Source: PALSA-1004 sp947474275
GTDB taxonomy: Bacteria > Pseudomonadota > Gammaproteobacteria > Burkholderiales > SG8-41
NCBI GenBank assembly: GCA_947474275.1
Contig: CANJHY010000101.1
Coordinates: 1 to 17,328 of the forward strand
DNA: 17,328 nucleotides
Direction of reading: 5' to 3'
Of the stretch, positions 1-6,320 are shown in pieces. A model generated the notes under the pieces. The model saw only the letters and a list, made by a program, of their open reading frames with translations, did not search any database and was not told the origin of the DNA. The translations under genes and the position numbers were made by a program. Position 1 is the stretch's first letter. Every line of letters begins with the position of its first letter.

Positions 1-1071
1 CGACTGGCGATGCCAGCTGGCGGCCTGCACGCGTTGCGCACCCAGTTCCATTGCTTCGGTGAGACTCGCCCGCAGTTCTCGCGCAAAACCGGCATCGTCG
101 ATCATGACATTGGCCTCGCGCGCCAGCAGCAGGCTCATCGGGTCGATGTTCGATGAACCAACGGTCGCCCATCGCTCGTCGATCACCGCGACCTTGGCGT
201 GCAGGAAGCTGCGGTGGTATTCGTAAATCTCGACACCGGCGTCGAGAAAAAAGCGGTAAAGCGCGCGTGTCGCGTAGTGCAGCAGCACGTACTCGACCCG
301 TCCCTGCAACAGCAGCACGACGCGCACGCCGCGCGCCGATGCGTCGGCCAGCGCGCGGCGAAAACCCATGCCCGGAAAAAAATAGGCGTTGGCGATCACC
401 ACCTCCGTGGTCGCGCGCCCGATCGCATCAAGATATGCTTTTTCGATATCCGTGCGATGCTGCAGGTTGTCGCGCACAAACAGCGCACCGCGGCGCGGGC
501 CGCACGGCATGGCCTGCACCCCGAGCGGGTTCGTCTGCCCGCGCCGGCGAAACTGCATCCACATCACGCGTTTCCACAGGCGCACCACCAGCGGATGGAT
601 CTCGGCGAGCAACGGGCCTTCGACGCGCACCGCGTAATCGAAACGCGGCGGCACCTGATGCGGTGTATGCATGTCGTCGATGATATTGATGCCGCCGACG
701 AAGGCCACCCTGGCGTCGATCACCACAATCTTGCGATGCAGCCGGCGCAACCGCTCGCGGCGCAGTGTCCAGGGCGAAATCTGCGGGCGGTACTTGAGCA
801 CGCGCACCCCGTCCTGCCGCATTGCGTCCAGGAATTCATCGCCGAGGTCCTTGGAGCCGAAGCCGTCGATCATCACGTGCACGGTGACGCCGCGCCGCGC
901 CGCGCGCGACAGCGCCGCGGCAATGCGCCGTCCCGTTGCATCGTCCTCGAAAATATAGGTCTCGAGATAAATCTCGCGCGTCGCCCCGTCGCACGCGGCT
1001 TCCAGCGCCGGGAAATACTCGACGCCGGCGCGCAGCAGATCGATGCAGTTGCCGGGAATGAAAACGCTCAT
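1..1071 (-). CDS. clsB: Cardiolipin synthase, ClsB-like, 3' end outside window
   Basis: Phospholipase D-superfamily protein, predicted to make cardiolipin or a related phospholipid at the inner membrane by phosphatidyl transfer. 357 residues are present and the reading frame stays open to the window edge, so the C-terminus is missing (E. coli ClsB is about 413 residues). Two HKD motifs are visible: H112-x-K114 with D119 (HRKIVVID), followed by FVGGIN, and H291-x-K293 with D298 (HAKVAVID), followed by VGSSNIDP. There is no N-terminal pair of transmembrane helices, which fits ClsB rather than ClsA. The ATG overlaps the TGA of the upstream YbhP-like gene as ATGA, fixing the start and suggesting translational coupling. 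E. coli likewise has ybhP next to clsB (ybhO), supporting the call. Substrate (two phosphatidylglycerols, or PG plus PE) cannot be decided from sequence. Confidence 0.9.
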   Translation of the reverse strand, partial: MSVFIPGNCIDLLRAGVEYFPALEAACDGATREIYLETYIFEDDATGRRIAAALSRAARRGVTVHVMIDGFGSKDLGDEFLDAMRQDGVRVLKYRPQISPWTLRRERLRRLHRKIVVIDARVAFVGGINIIDDMHTPHQVPPRFDYAVRVEGPLLAEIHPLVVRLWKRVMWMQFRRRGQTNPLGVQAMPCGPRRGALFVRDNLQHRTDIEKAYLDAIGRATTEVVIANAYFFPGMGFRRALADASARGVRVVLLLQGRVEYVLLHYATRALYRFFLDAGVEIYEYHRSFLHAKVAVIDERWATVGSSNIDPMSLLLAREANVMIDDAGFARELRASLTEAMELGAQRVQAASWHRQS

Positions 1072-1820
1072 ATCCTGACGATAGTCGCGCTCAATGCCGC
1101 ATGGTCCGAAATACGCGTCCACGGATAGCCATGGTGCACGCGCGCCTGCTTGACGTTGAAGCCGCGCACGTAAATGCGGTCGAGTTGAAACACCGGCAGC
1201 GCCGCCGGGAAACTGCGCGCAGGCCGCCCGTACGTGTGCTCGAACGCTTCACGCATGCCGAGCGGACGCGCCAGCTCCTCATTGGCGTGGCGCGCCCAGT
1301 CGTTAAAGTCGCCCGCGACTATCAAGGGGGCGTCCTCCGGCACCAGGCGCTCGATGCGCGTGCGCACTGCGCGCATCTGGCGGTTGCGGTGACGGGCCGT
1401 CAAGGCCAGGTGGACGCACACGCAATGCAATGTGGCGCCCCAGCCCGGCACCTGCATTTCGCAATGCGGCAAGCCGCGGCTCTCGAAACGGTGCTCGGAG
1501 ATATCTTCGTTGTCCCAGCGCTCGATCGGGAAGCGGCTCAGGATGGCGTTGCCATGATGTCCGGCGTCGTAAACCGCATTGCGCCCGTACGCGAAATCCG
1601 TCCACCGGGATTCAGCAATGAATTCGTGCTGCGGCTGCACGGGCCAATCCGCGAAACGCTGCGCATGGTGCTGGTGACCGCCCTGCACCTCCTGCAAAAA
1701 CAGCAGATCGGCATTGAGCAGGCGCAGATGATGGCGCACTTCGTGGATGACCAGCCGGCGCTTGAAGAACGACAGCCCTTTGTGAATGTTGTAAGTCGCG
1801 ATATGCAGCGTATCGGTCAT
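1068..1820 (-). CDS. Endonuclease/exonuclease/phosphatase family protein, YbhP-like
   Basis: 250-residue member of the EEP (DNase I-like) metal-dependent phosphodiesterase fold. Active-site motifs occur in family order: N11 (TYNIHKG), E44 (FLQEVQGG), GNAILS at 90-95, H137, GDFNDW at 170-175 (D171, N173), D214 (QLDRIYV) and the terminal S238-D239-H240. All metal-binding and catalytic positions I can check are intact. The length matches E. coli YbhP (about 253). The frame continues far upstream, but that part is antisense-like composition over nadA, so I chose the ATG at the MTDTLH start. No strong Shine-Dalgarno sequence is visible. It overlaps clsB by ATGA, as the ybhP-clsB pair suggests; a role on phospholipid or nucleotide phosphodiesters is possible, but the substrate is unknown. 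Confidence 0.85.
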   Translation of the reverse strand: MTDTLHIATYNIHKGLSFFKRRLVIHEVRHHLRLLNADLLFLQEVQGGHQHHAQRFADWPVQPQHEFIAESRWTDFAYGRNAVYDAGHHGNAILSRFPIERWDNEDISEHRFESRGLPHCEMQVPGWGATLHCVCVHLALTARHRNRQMRAVRTRIERLVPEDAPLIVAGDFNDWARHANEELARPLGMREAFEHTYGRPARSFPAALPVFQLDRIYVRGFNVKQARVHHGYPWTRISDHAALSATIVRI

Positions 1821-1884
1821 GGCGGGCGGGCGCGGTGGTGATTGGTAAGAATTGCGCGATTGCGCCCGACAGTCCCTCGATGCT

Positions 1885-1903
1885 CCGCACACTGGATGCG
1901 CGG
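1885..1903 (-). other. Small hairpin between nadA and the YbhP-like gene
   Basis: On the transcribed strand a 7-bp stem (CCGCGCA / TGTGCGG, one G-U pair) closes a 5-nt loop 18 nt after the nadA stop. There is no T-run after it, so it is not a standard intrinsic terminator; it may mark an mRNA end or processing site, or be chance in GC-rich sequence. The rest of the 101-nt gap shows no clear promoter. Confidence 0.25.
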
Positions 1904-1921
1904 CTGCCTGCCTTGGTGCCG

Positions 1922-3019
1922 TTACACCACTTCGAGCATGCGCTTCAAGGCGATGCGCGCGAACCCGGCCTCGCGCTCCGGCACCTTGATCTGGTTGACG
2001 ATGTTGCCTTCGAGCAGGTTTTCCAGCGTCCACGCCAGGTGCTGCGGATCGATGCGCGCCATGGTCGAGCACACGCAGATGGTCGGCGCCATGAACTGGA
2101 CGACCTTGCCCTGCGGCTTCACCTGCTCCGCGAGGCGGTTGACCAGGTTGAGTTCCGTGCCCACCAGCCAGCGCGTGTTGGGTTTGGACTCGGTGACGGT
2201 CTTGATGATGAAATCGGTCGAGCCAACGTAGTCCGACAGCTTGCACACCTCGAAATTGCATTCGGGGTGCGAGATCACCCTGCCTTCGGGATATCGGCTG
2301 CGGAAATTCAGCACGTTCTGCACCTGGAACATCTGGTGCACCGAGCAATGCCCCTTCCACAGCAGTACCTTGGCTTTGCGGATCTGCTGCGGCGTGAGCC
2401 CGCCAAGCGGCTCGTCGAAATCCCATACCATCATCTCGTCGGGCGGGATGCCGCTCATGTAGCCGCTCCAGCGCCCCAAGTGCTGATCCGGGAAAAACAG
2501 CACTTTCTCGCGCCGCGCGAACGACCATTCGAGCACCGGCTTGGCGTTGGTCGAAGTGCACACGATGCCGCCGTGCTCGCCGCAGAACGCTTTCAGGTCG
2601 GCGGCGGAATTGATATAGGTTACGGGCGTTATTTTTTCGTCCGGCTCCAGCACTTCGGCAAGTTCGCGCCACGCGCGTTCGACCTTGGCGAGATTGGCCA
2701 TGTCAGCCATCGAGCAGCCGGCAGCCATGTCGGGCAGGATCGCGGCCTGCGTGGGCTTGGAAAGTATATCGGCGACTTCCGCCATGAAATGCACGCCACA
2801 GAACACGATGCAGTCGGCATCGGTCTGCCCGGCCAGCCGCGACAACTGCAGTGAGTCGCCCGTCAGGTCGGCATGCTTGTAGACATCGGCGCGCTGGTAA
2901 TGATGGCCGAGTATGACCGCGCGCTTGCCGAGGGCTGCCTTGGCGGCAACGATGCGGCTGTCGCAGGCGTCGTCCTGCAGCGGCTTGAAGCGGTCAAATG
3001 CAATTGCGGCACTGGGCAT
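1922..3019 (-). CDS. nadA: Quinolinate synthase A
   Basis: Condenses iminoaspartate with dihydroxyacetone phosphate to quinolinate, a step of de novo NAD biosynthesis in the cytoplasm; it is a 4Fe-4S enzyme. 365 residues, normal for the long proteobacterial form. Three cysteine sites of the cluster are present: C102 in AAGCSMAD, C225 in KGHCSVH and the C315/C317 region in APTICVCSTM. Other family landmarks are GHHYQRADV near residues 38-46, HPECNFEVC near 251-259 and SGYMSGIPPDE near 185-195. The ATG is preceded by GGAG with about 9 nt spacing. It is separated from nudB by 166 nt containing a possible promoter, so it probably starts its own transcript, continuing perhaps into the YbhP-like gene and clsB. 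nadB and nadC are not in the window. Confidence 0.97.
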   Translation of the reverse strand: MPSAAIAFDRFKPLQDDACDSRIVAAKAALGKRAVILGHHYQRADVYKHADLTGDSLQLSRLAGQTDADCIVFCGVHFMAEVADILSKPTQAAILPDMAAGCSMADMANLAKVERAWRELAEVLEPDEKITPVTYINSAADLKAFCGEHGGIVCTSTNAKPVLEWSFARREKVLFFPDQHLGRWSGYMSGIPPDEMMVWDFDEPLGGLTPQQIRKAKVLLWKGHCSVHQMFQVQNVLNFRSRYPEGRVISHPECNFEVCKLSDYVGSTDFIIKTVTESKPNTRWLVGTELNLVNRLAEQVKPQGKVVQFMAPTICVCSTMARIDPQHLAWTLENLLEGNIVNQIKVPEREAGFARIALKRMLEVV

Positions 3020-3059
3020 GACAATTGTCTCCGGTAAAGCGTAAAAGGCTTAGAACATT

Positions 3060-3088
3060 ACCATAGTATGACAAAAAATCCAGTGCAA
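3060..3088 (-). promoter_or_regulatory. Possible sigma-70 promoter for nadA
   Basis: On the minus strand a -35-like TTGCAC and a -10-like TATGGT are separated by exactly 17 nt and lie about 40 nt upstream of the nadA ATG. Both boxes are imperfect (3/6 and 4/6 to consensus), so this is a guess by position and spacing only. Confidence 0.3.
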
Positions 3089-3114
3089 GATTCAATCGAT
3101 CTTTATGCCCGCTT

Positions 3115-3204
3115 CCAACGCAGGGTTATTGCGTTCGTTCACGGCCAACGCAGGGTTATTGCGTTCGTTCACCGCCAATGCAGGGTTATTGTGCGCTGTC
3201 CAAC
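3115..3204. repeat. 30-bp tandem repeat, about 2.6 copies, overlapping the nudB stop
   Basis: Two near-identical 30-bp units (3115-3144, 3145-3174) and a third, diverged copy starting at 3175 that runs into the 3' end of nudB; the nudB TAA lies in this third copy. Each full unit holds a perfect 6-bp stem, AACGCA / TGCGTT, around a 7-nt loop (for example 3117-3135). The copies look like expansion of the sequence around the end of nudB. They could act as a transcript-end or mRNA-stability element; there is no T-run typical of an intrinsic terminator. Confidence 0.85.
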
Positions 3205-3641
3205 AGACGACGCGGCAATTCCCGTATGGCGTCGGCGTTGCTCCATGAAAACACTTTGTCGGCGGCATCGCGCCACGGCAGCCACAGATGCTGCAGATGT
3301 TCGCGCTCCGCCAGCGTCACCGGCAATATCGCGGGCACCTGCAGGCTGAACACATGCTCGGTGTTGTGCGTGACACCGGGCGCATAACGCCCGCGCCAGT
3401 GCTGGTAAATTTCATATTCGTTCTGCTTGCGCCAATCGGCGAGTGCGAATTGCTGCGCATCGAGGCCGGTCTCTTCGCCGACTTCGCGCTGTGCAGTTTG
3501 CGGCAACGTTTCGCCCTCGTCCTGGCTGCCGGTCACCGATTGCCAGAACCCGGGACGGTCCGCACGCTCAAGCAGCAGCACCTGCAGGTCCGGCGTGTGT
3601 ATCACCACCAGCACTGAAACCGGGATCTTGTATTGCGCCAC
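3186..3641 (-). CDS. nudB: Dihydroneopterin triphosphate diphosphatase (Nudix)
   Basis: 151 residues, the same size as E. coli NudB (150). A perfect Nudix box GX5EX7REUXEEXGU runs from G38 to L60: G38, E44, then R52-E53 and E56-E57 with G59, the metal-binding helix. NudB-type landmarks also match: FWQSVTGS before the box and RYAPGVTHNTE after it. NudB removes pyrophosphate from dihydroneopterin triphosphate early in folate synthesis. Start is GTG, 2 nt after the barstar stop codon, so translation is probably coupled; no good Shine-Dalgarno sequence is visible. aspS and nudB are also close neighbours in E. coli, which supports the name. The 3' end lies in a tandem repeat. General nucleotide-clearing activity is an alternative to a strict folate role. 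Confidence 0.92.
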   Translation of the reverse strand: MAQYKIPVSVLVVIHTPDLQVLLLERADRPGFWQSVTGSQDEGETLPQTAQREVGEETGLDAQQFALADWRKQNEYEIYQHWRGRYAPGVTHNTEHVFSLQVPAILPVTLAEREHLQHLWLPWRDAADKVFSWSNADAIRELPRRLLDSAQ

Positions 3642-3643
3642 GA

Positions 3644-4081
3644 TTACGCGGGCAGAGTCTTCAGCGCGTGGCCGCCGCGCGTCCCTGCGTCGACCAGCAC
3701 CATGAACAATTTGTCTTTCACCAGCCAGTAGGTGGTGGCCGCGGCGAAGATTTCAAGCGCCGCCGCCAGGTCCCTGGGCGCATCGCGCGCGATTTCCTGG
3801 CCGTTGGTCAGCACCACCACGTAGCCGCGCGCCGGCCGCCACGACAGATCCTCGAGGTAATCGGCGAGCGCATCCCAATTGTGGCCGAATGAAGGCGGCA
3901 GGCTGAATACCGCCTGACAGCGCGCGAGCAATCCGGCCTTGCTGGCGACACCCGCGAGATCCAGATCGAACCACGCGAGCCCGCTCGCGCGCGCGCCCGG
4001 CCGCAGAACGTCGGTCGAGGCTGGCGCCGCGTACACACCTGAATGCGCGGCGTCGAGCAGAAAGCGGGGAATGTCTTTCAT
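3644..4081 (-). CDS. Barstar-family protein, likely inhibitor of the adjacent RNase
   Basis: 145-residue cytoplasmic protein with no signal peptide. The centre carries the barstar signature: PPSFGHNWDALADYL at residues 62-76, aligning with the YYGENLDALWDAL stretch of Bacillus barstar. The two acidic residues that contact barnase (D35, D39) correspond here to D70 and D74. Length exceeds classical barstar (about 90) through an N-terminal extension of some 35 residues, common in proteobacterial barstar-like proteins. The ATG overlaps the TGA of the upstream secreted-RNase gene (ATGA), so toxin and inhibitor are probably translated together. Inferred role: binding any RNase that remains in or returns to the cytoplasm. 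That it inhibits this particular RNase is inferred from family and position only. Confidence 0.87.
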   Translation of the reverse strand: MKDIPRFLLDAAHSGVYAAPASTDVLRPGARASGLAWFDLDLAGVASKAGLLARCQAVFSLPPSFGHNWDALADYLEDLSWRPARGYVVVLTNGQEIARDAPRDLAAALEIFAAATTYWLVKDKLFMVLVDAGTRGGHALKTLPA

Positions 4082-4476
4082 TCGCGTATGCGCTTGAAAC
4101 TGCCGTAGTGGTCGTCGCTGTAATAATACTCCGCGCCCGCGCCGGCTATGATGCGCCGCGCGCCACGGGTACGCGCGCCCGGCGTCGGCACCGTGTATTC
4201 ATGGTAGTAGCCGCGGCTGCGCTGCGGCAGGCGGCGCTCGTAATTGCCGAACATCACGCCGTCCCGCTCGAAGGCAAACGGTCCGCCGCGCTTGATGGTC
4301 TGCAGGGTTTGTTGCGCCTCGCGCGGCAATGCAGCGTAGGCAATCTCGGGGCTTTCATGAAATGCCTCGTTGCGCGCGGCCGACTCGCCGGCCGCAAACA
4401 GGAATGCGACGGCGGCAAAAGCAATTGCCGCGCAAGCAAACAGCGCCGCGATGCGGCGCCACCCCTCACCCCTCAC
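4078..4476 (-). CDS. Secreted guanyl-specific ribonuclease, RNase Sa/barnase type
   Basis: 132 residues with the chosen GTG start. Residues 7-8 are basic (RR), followed by a hydrophobic stretch at about 9-29, a signal peptide with possible cleavage near AAG or SAA at 28-34. The mature part closely resembles Streptomyces RNase Sa: LPREAQQTL at 50-58, GGPF at 64-67, then GYYHEYTVPTPGARTRGARR at 89-108. Catalytic residues by alignment are E93 (Sa E54), R104 and R108 (R65, R69) and H123 in DDHYGSF (H85); all are present, so the enzyme should be active. It lacks the cysteine pair of RNase Sa. GAGG lies 8 nt before the GTG and overlaps the aspS stop region, so it is probably expressed from the aspS operon. 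Likely function is cleavage of extracytoplasmic RNA; an antibacterial role is possible but unshown. Confidence 0.9.
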   Translation of the reverse strand: MRGEGWRRIAALFACAAIAFAAVAFLFAAGESAARNEAFHESPEIAYAALPREAQQTLQTIKRGGPFAFERDGVMFGNYERRLPQRSRGYYHEYTVPTPGARTRGARRIIAGAGAEYYYSDDHYGSFKRIRE

Positions 4477-4490
4477 GCTTCGCGCCTCAC
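4464..4490. repeat. CCTCAC repeats spanning the aspS stop and RNase start
   Basis: Three copies of CCTCAC (4464-4469, 4471-4476, 4485-4490) lie at the junction. On the coding strand these read GTGAGG and supply the RNase Shine-Dalgarno sequence, its GTG start codon and part of its first codons; the aspS TGA also lies within one copy. The stretch looks like a low-complexity intergenic repeat that was adopted as translation-initiation sequence. Confidence 0.6.
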
Positions 4491-6259
4491 GGATTTTGCT
4501 GGCGCAACCTGATATGCAATTCGCGCAACTGCTGCTCATCAACCGTGTTGGGCGCCTGCGTGAGCAGGCACTGTGCGCGCTGCGTCTTCGGAAACGCAAT
4601 CACGTCGCGGATGGATTCGGCGCCTGCCATCATCGTCACCAGGCGATCGAGACCGAACGCAATGCCGCCGTGCGGCGGCGCGCCGTACTGCAAAGCCTGC
4701 AGCAGGAAGCCGAATTTGGCTTCGGCTTCTTCGGCATTGATGTTGAGCGCGCGGAACACTTTAGACTGCACATCCTGGCGATGGATACGCACCGAGCCGC
4801 CGCCGAGTTCCCAGCCGTTCAACACCATGTCGTGCGCCTTGGCGCGCGCGCGGCCGGGGTCGGAATCGAGAAATTCTTCGTGGCCGTCGGCGGGCGAGGT
4901 AAACGGATGGTGCATGGCGTTCCAGCGCTTGCCCTCCTCGTCCCACTCGAACATCGGGAAATCCACCACCCACAGTGGTTGCCAGCCGGCTTTGGCGTAG
5001 CCTTTTTCGTGGCCGATCTTGACGCGCAGCGCTCCCAACGCGTCGCTGACCACTTTCGCCGTACCCGCTCCGAAAAACACCAGGTCGCCGTCTTTGGCGC
5101 CGGTGCGCTCGACGATGGTCTGCAACGCGGCATCGTCCAGGTTTTTCACGATCGGCGACTGCATGCCGTCGCGGCCCTTGGCGATTTCGTTGAACTTGAT
5201 GTACGCGAGGCCTTTCGCGCCGTAAACGCCGACGAATTCCGTATACGAATCGATTTCGCCGCGCGTGAGCGCGCCGCCTTGCGGCACCAGCAGGCCGGCC
5301 ACGCGCCCGCCCGCCGCATTGGCCGGCGCCGAGAACACCTTGAACGCGACACTCTTCATCGCGTCCGTGAGCTCGGTCAGTTTCAGCGGCACGCGCAGAT
5401 CGGGCTTATCCGAACCATACAAAAGGATGGCGTCGTCGTACGCCATGCGCGGGAAAGGACTCGGCAAATCGACGCCGAGCACGTCCTTGAACATGGTGCG
5501 GATCAGTTCTTCCATCAGGACCATGATCTCGTTCTGCGTCATGAACGAGGTCTCGACGTCGATTTGGGTGAATTCAGGCTGGCGGTCAGCGCGCAGGTCT
5601 TCGTCGCGGAAGCATTTGACGATCTGGTAATAGCGGTCGAAGCCCGAGATCATCAGCAATTGCTTGAACAGCTGCGGCGACTGCGGCAATGCGAAGAACT
5701 TGCCGGCGTGCACGCGGCTCGGCACCAGGTAATCGCGCGCGCCTTCCGGCGTCGAACGCGTGAGCATCGGCGTTTCAATATCGATAAACCCGTGCTTGTC
5801 GAGAAATACGCGCACCGCCATCGCAACTTTGTAGCGCAGCTTGAGGTTCTTCTGCATCTGCAGCCGGCGCAGGTCGAGAAAGCGGTACTCGAGCCGCACG
5901 TTCTCCGACAGGCCGTCGTCGTCCATCATGAACGGCGGCGTCAGCGACGGATTCAATATTTCGATTTCGGCGGCCAGCACTTCGACTTCGCCGCTGATGA
6001 GGTTGGCGTTGACGGTGCCGGGCGGCCGCTCGCGGACCTTGCCAGTGACGCGCACGACGAATTCGTTGCGCAGCTTTTCCGCCGTCTGCAGCGTCGCCGG
6101 ATTGTCGGGATCGCACACGATCTGCAGCAGGCCTTCGCGGTCGCGCAGGTCGATGAAAATAACGCCGCCGTGGTCGCGCCGGCGGTGAACCCAGCCGTAC
6201 ACCGTGATCGTTTGAGTGAGGTGCTTGCGACTGATCAGCCCGCAGTATTCGCTACGCAT
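4487..6259 (-). CDS. aspS: Aspartyl-tRNA synthetase, probably non-discriminating
   Basis: 590-residue class II synthetase of the bacterial type. An N-terminal OB-fold anticodon-binding domain (1-105) is followed by the catalytic core with motif 1 at about 152-166 (HGFIDIETPML), motif 2 at 211-236 (VKCFRDEDLRADRQPEF) and motif 3 at 531-541 (GGIAFGLDRLV). The bacterial GAD insertion lies between motifs 2 and 3, about 290-420. I chose the ATG at MRSEYCG, matching the E. coli start; the frame extends upstream but only through repeat DNA. Residue 30 is His (RRRDHGG), where E. coli AspRS has Leu, and residue 81 is Gly; in Pseudomonas-type enzymes such residues go with charging both tRNA-Asp and tRNA-Asn. 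If so, GatCAB elsewhere in the genome would convert Asp-tRNA-Asn to Asn-tRNA-Asn. No strong Shine-Dalgarno sequence is seen. Confidence 0.97.
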   Translation of the reverse strand: MRSEYCGLISRKHLTQTITVYGWVHRRRDHGGVIFIDLRDREGLLQIVCDPDNPATLQTAEKLRNEFVVRVTGKVRERPPGTVNANLISGEVEVLAAEIEILNPSLTPPFMMDDDGLSENVRLEYRFLDLRRLQMQKNLKLRYKVAMAVRVFLDKHGFIDIETPMLTRSTPEGARDYLVPSRVHAGKFFALPQSPQLFKQLLMISGFDRYYQIVKCFRDEDLRADRQPEFTQIDVETSFMTQNEIMVLMEELIRTMFKDVLGVDLPSPFPRMAYDDAILLYGSDKPDLRVPLKLTELTDAMKSVAFKVFSAPANAAGGRVAGLLVPQGGALTRGEIDSYTEFVGVYGAKGLAYIKFNEIAKGRDGMQSPIVKNLDDAALQTIVERTGAKDGDLVFFGAGTAKVVSDALGALRVKIGHEKGYAKAGWQPLWVVDFPMFEWDEEGKRWNAMHHPFTSPADGHEEFLDSDPGRARAKAHDMVLNGWELGGGSVRIHRQDVQSKVFRALNINAEEAEAKFGFLLQALQYGAPPHGGIAFGLDRLVTMMAGAESIRDVIAFPKTQRAQCLLTQAPNTVDEQQLRELHIRLRQQNP

Positions 6260-6293
6260 AATGGAAACCGATTCAGAAAAATTGAGTGGGACG

Positions 6294-6318
6294 GGCGCCG
6301 CGCATGAACGACGGCGCC
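6294..6318 (-). other. GC-rich hairpin between the DUF502 gene and aspS
   Basis: Perfect 7-bp inverted repeat GGCGCCG / CGGCGCC with an 11-nt loop, beginning 2 nt after the DUF502 stop. On the minus strand a TTTTT run occurs only about 15 nt after the stem, too far for a standard intrinsic terminator. It may attenuate, protect or delimit the mRNA ahead of aspS. Confidence 0.4.
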
Positions 6319-6320
6319 GC

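Noticed and set aside
199..1128. A 309-codon plus-strand frame opposite clsB
   Set aside because: The minus strand gives two complete HKD motifs; the plus-strand product has no family features.
1821..2672. Upstream extension of the YbhP-like frame across nadA
   Set aside because: The extension is Arg/Ala-rich antisense-type sequence overlapping nadA in the same direction but another frame; family similarity begins at the ATG at 1820.
3115..3204. Short direct repeats considered as a CRISPR array
   Set aside because: The units are contiguous with no spacers and there are no cas genes.
3068..3349. Plus-strand frame encoding QRRVIAFVHG repeats
   Set aside because: It is a read-through of the 30-bp intergenic repeat and continues antisense to nudB; no ribosome-binding site or family match.
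6273..6305. A ten-codon leader-peptide-like frame (MRGARPTQFF) before aspS
   Set aside because: It has no run of Asp codons, no ribosome-binding site and no terminator pair, so amino-acid attenuation is not supported.
4370..6307. A 645-codon open frame on the plus strand antisense to aspS
   Set aside because: His/Arg/Gln-rich product without motifs, a shadow of the strongly supported AspRS gene.
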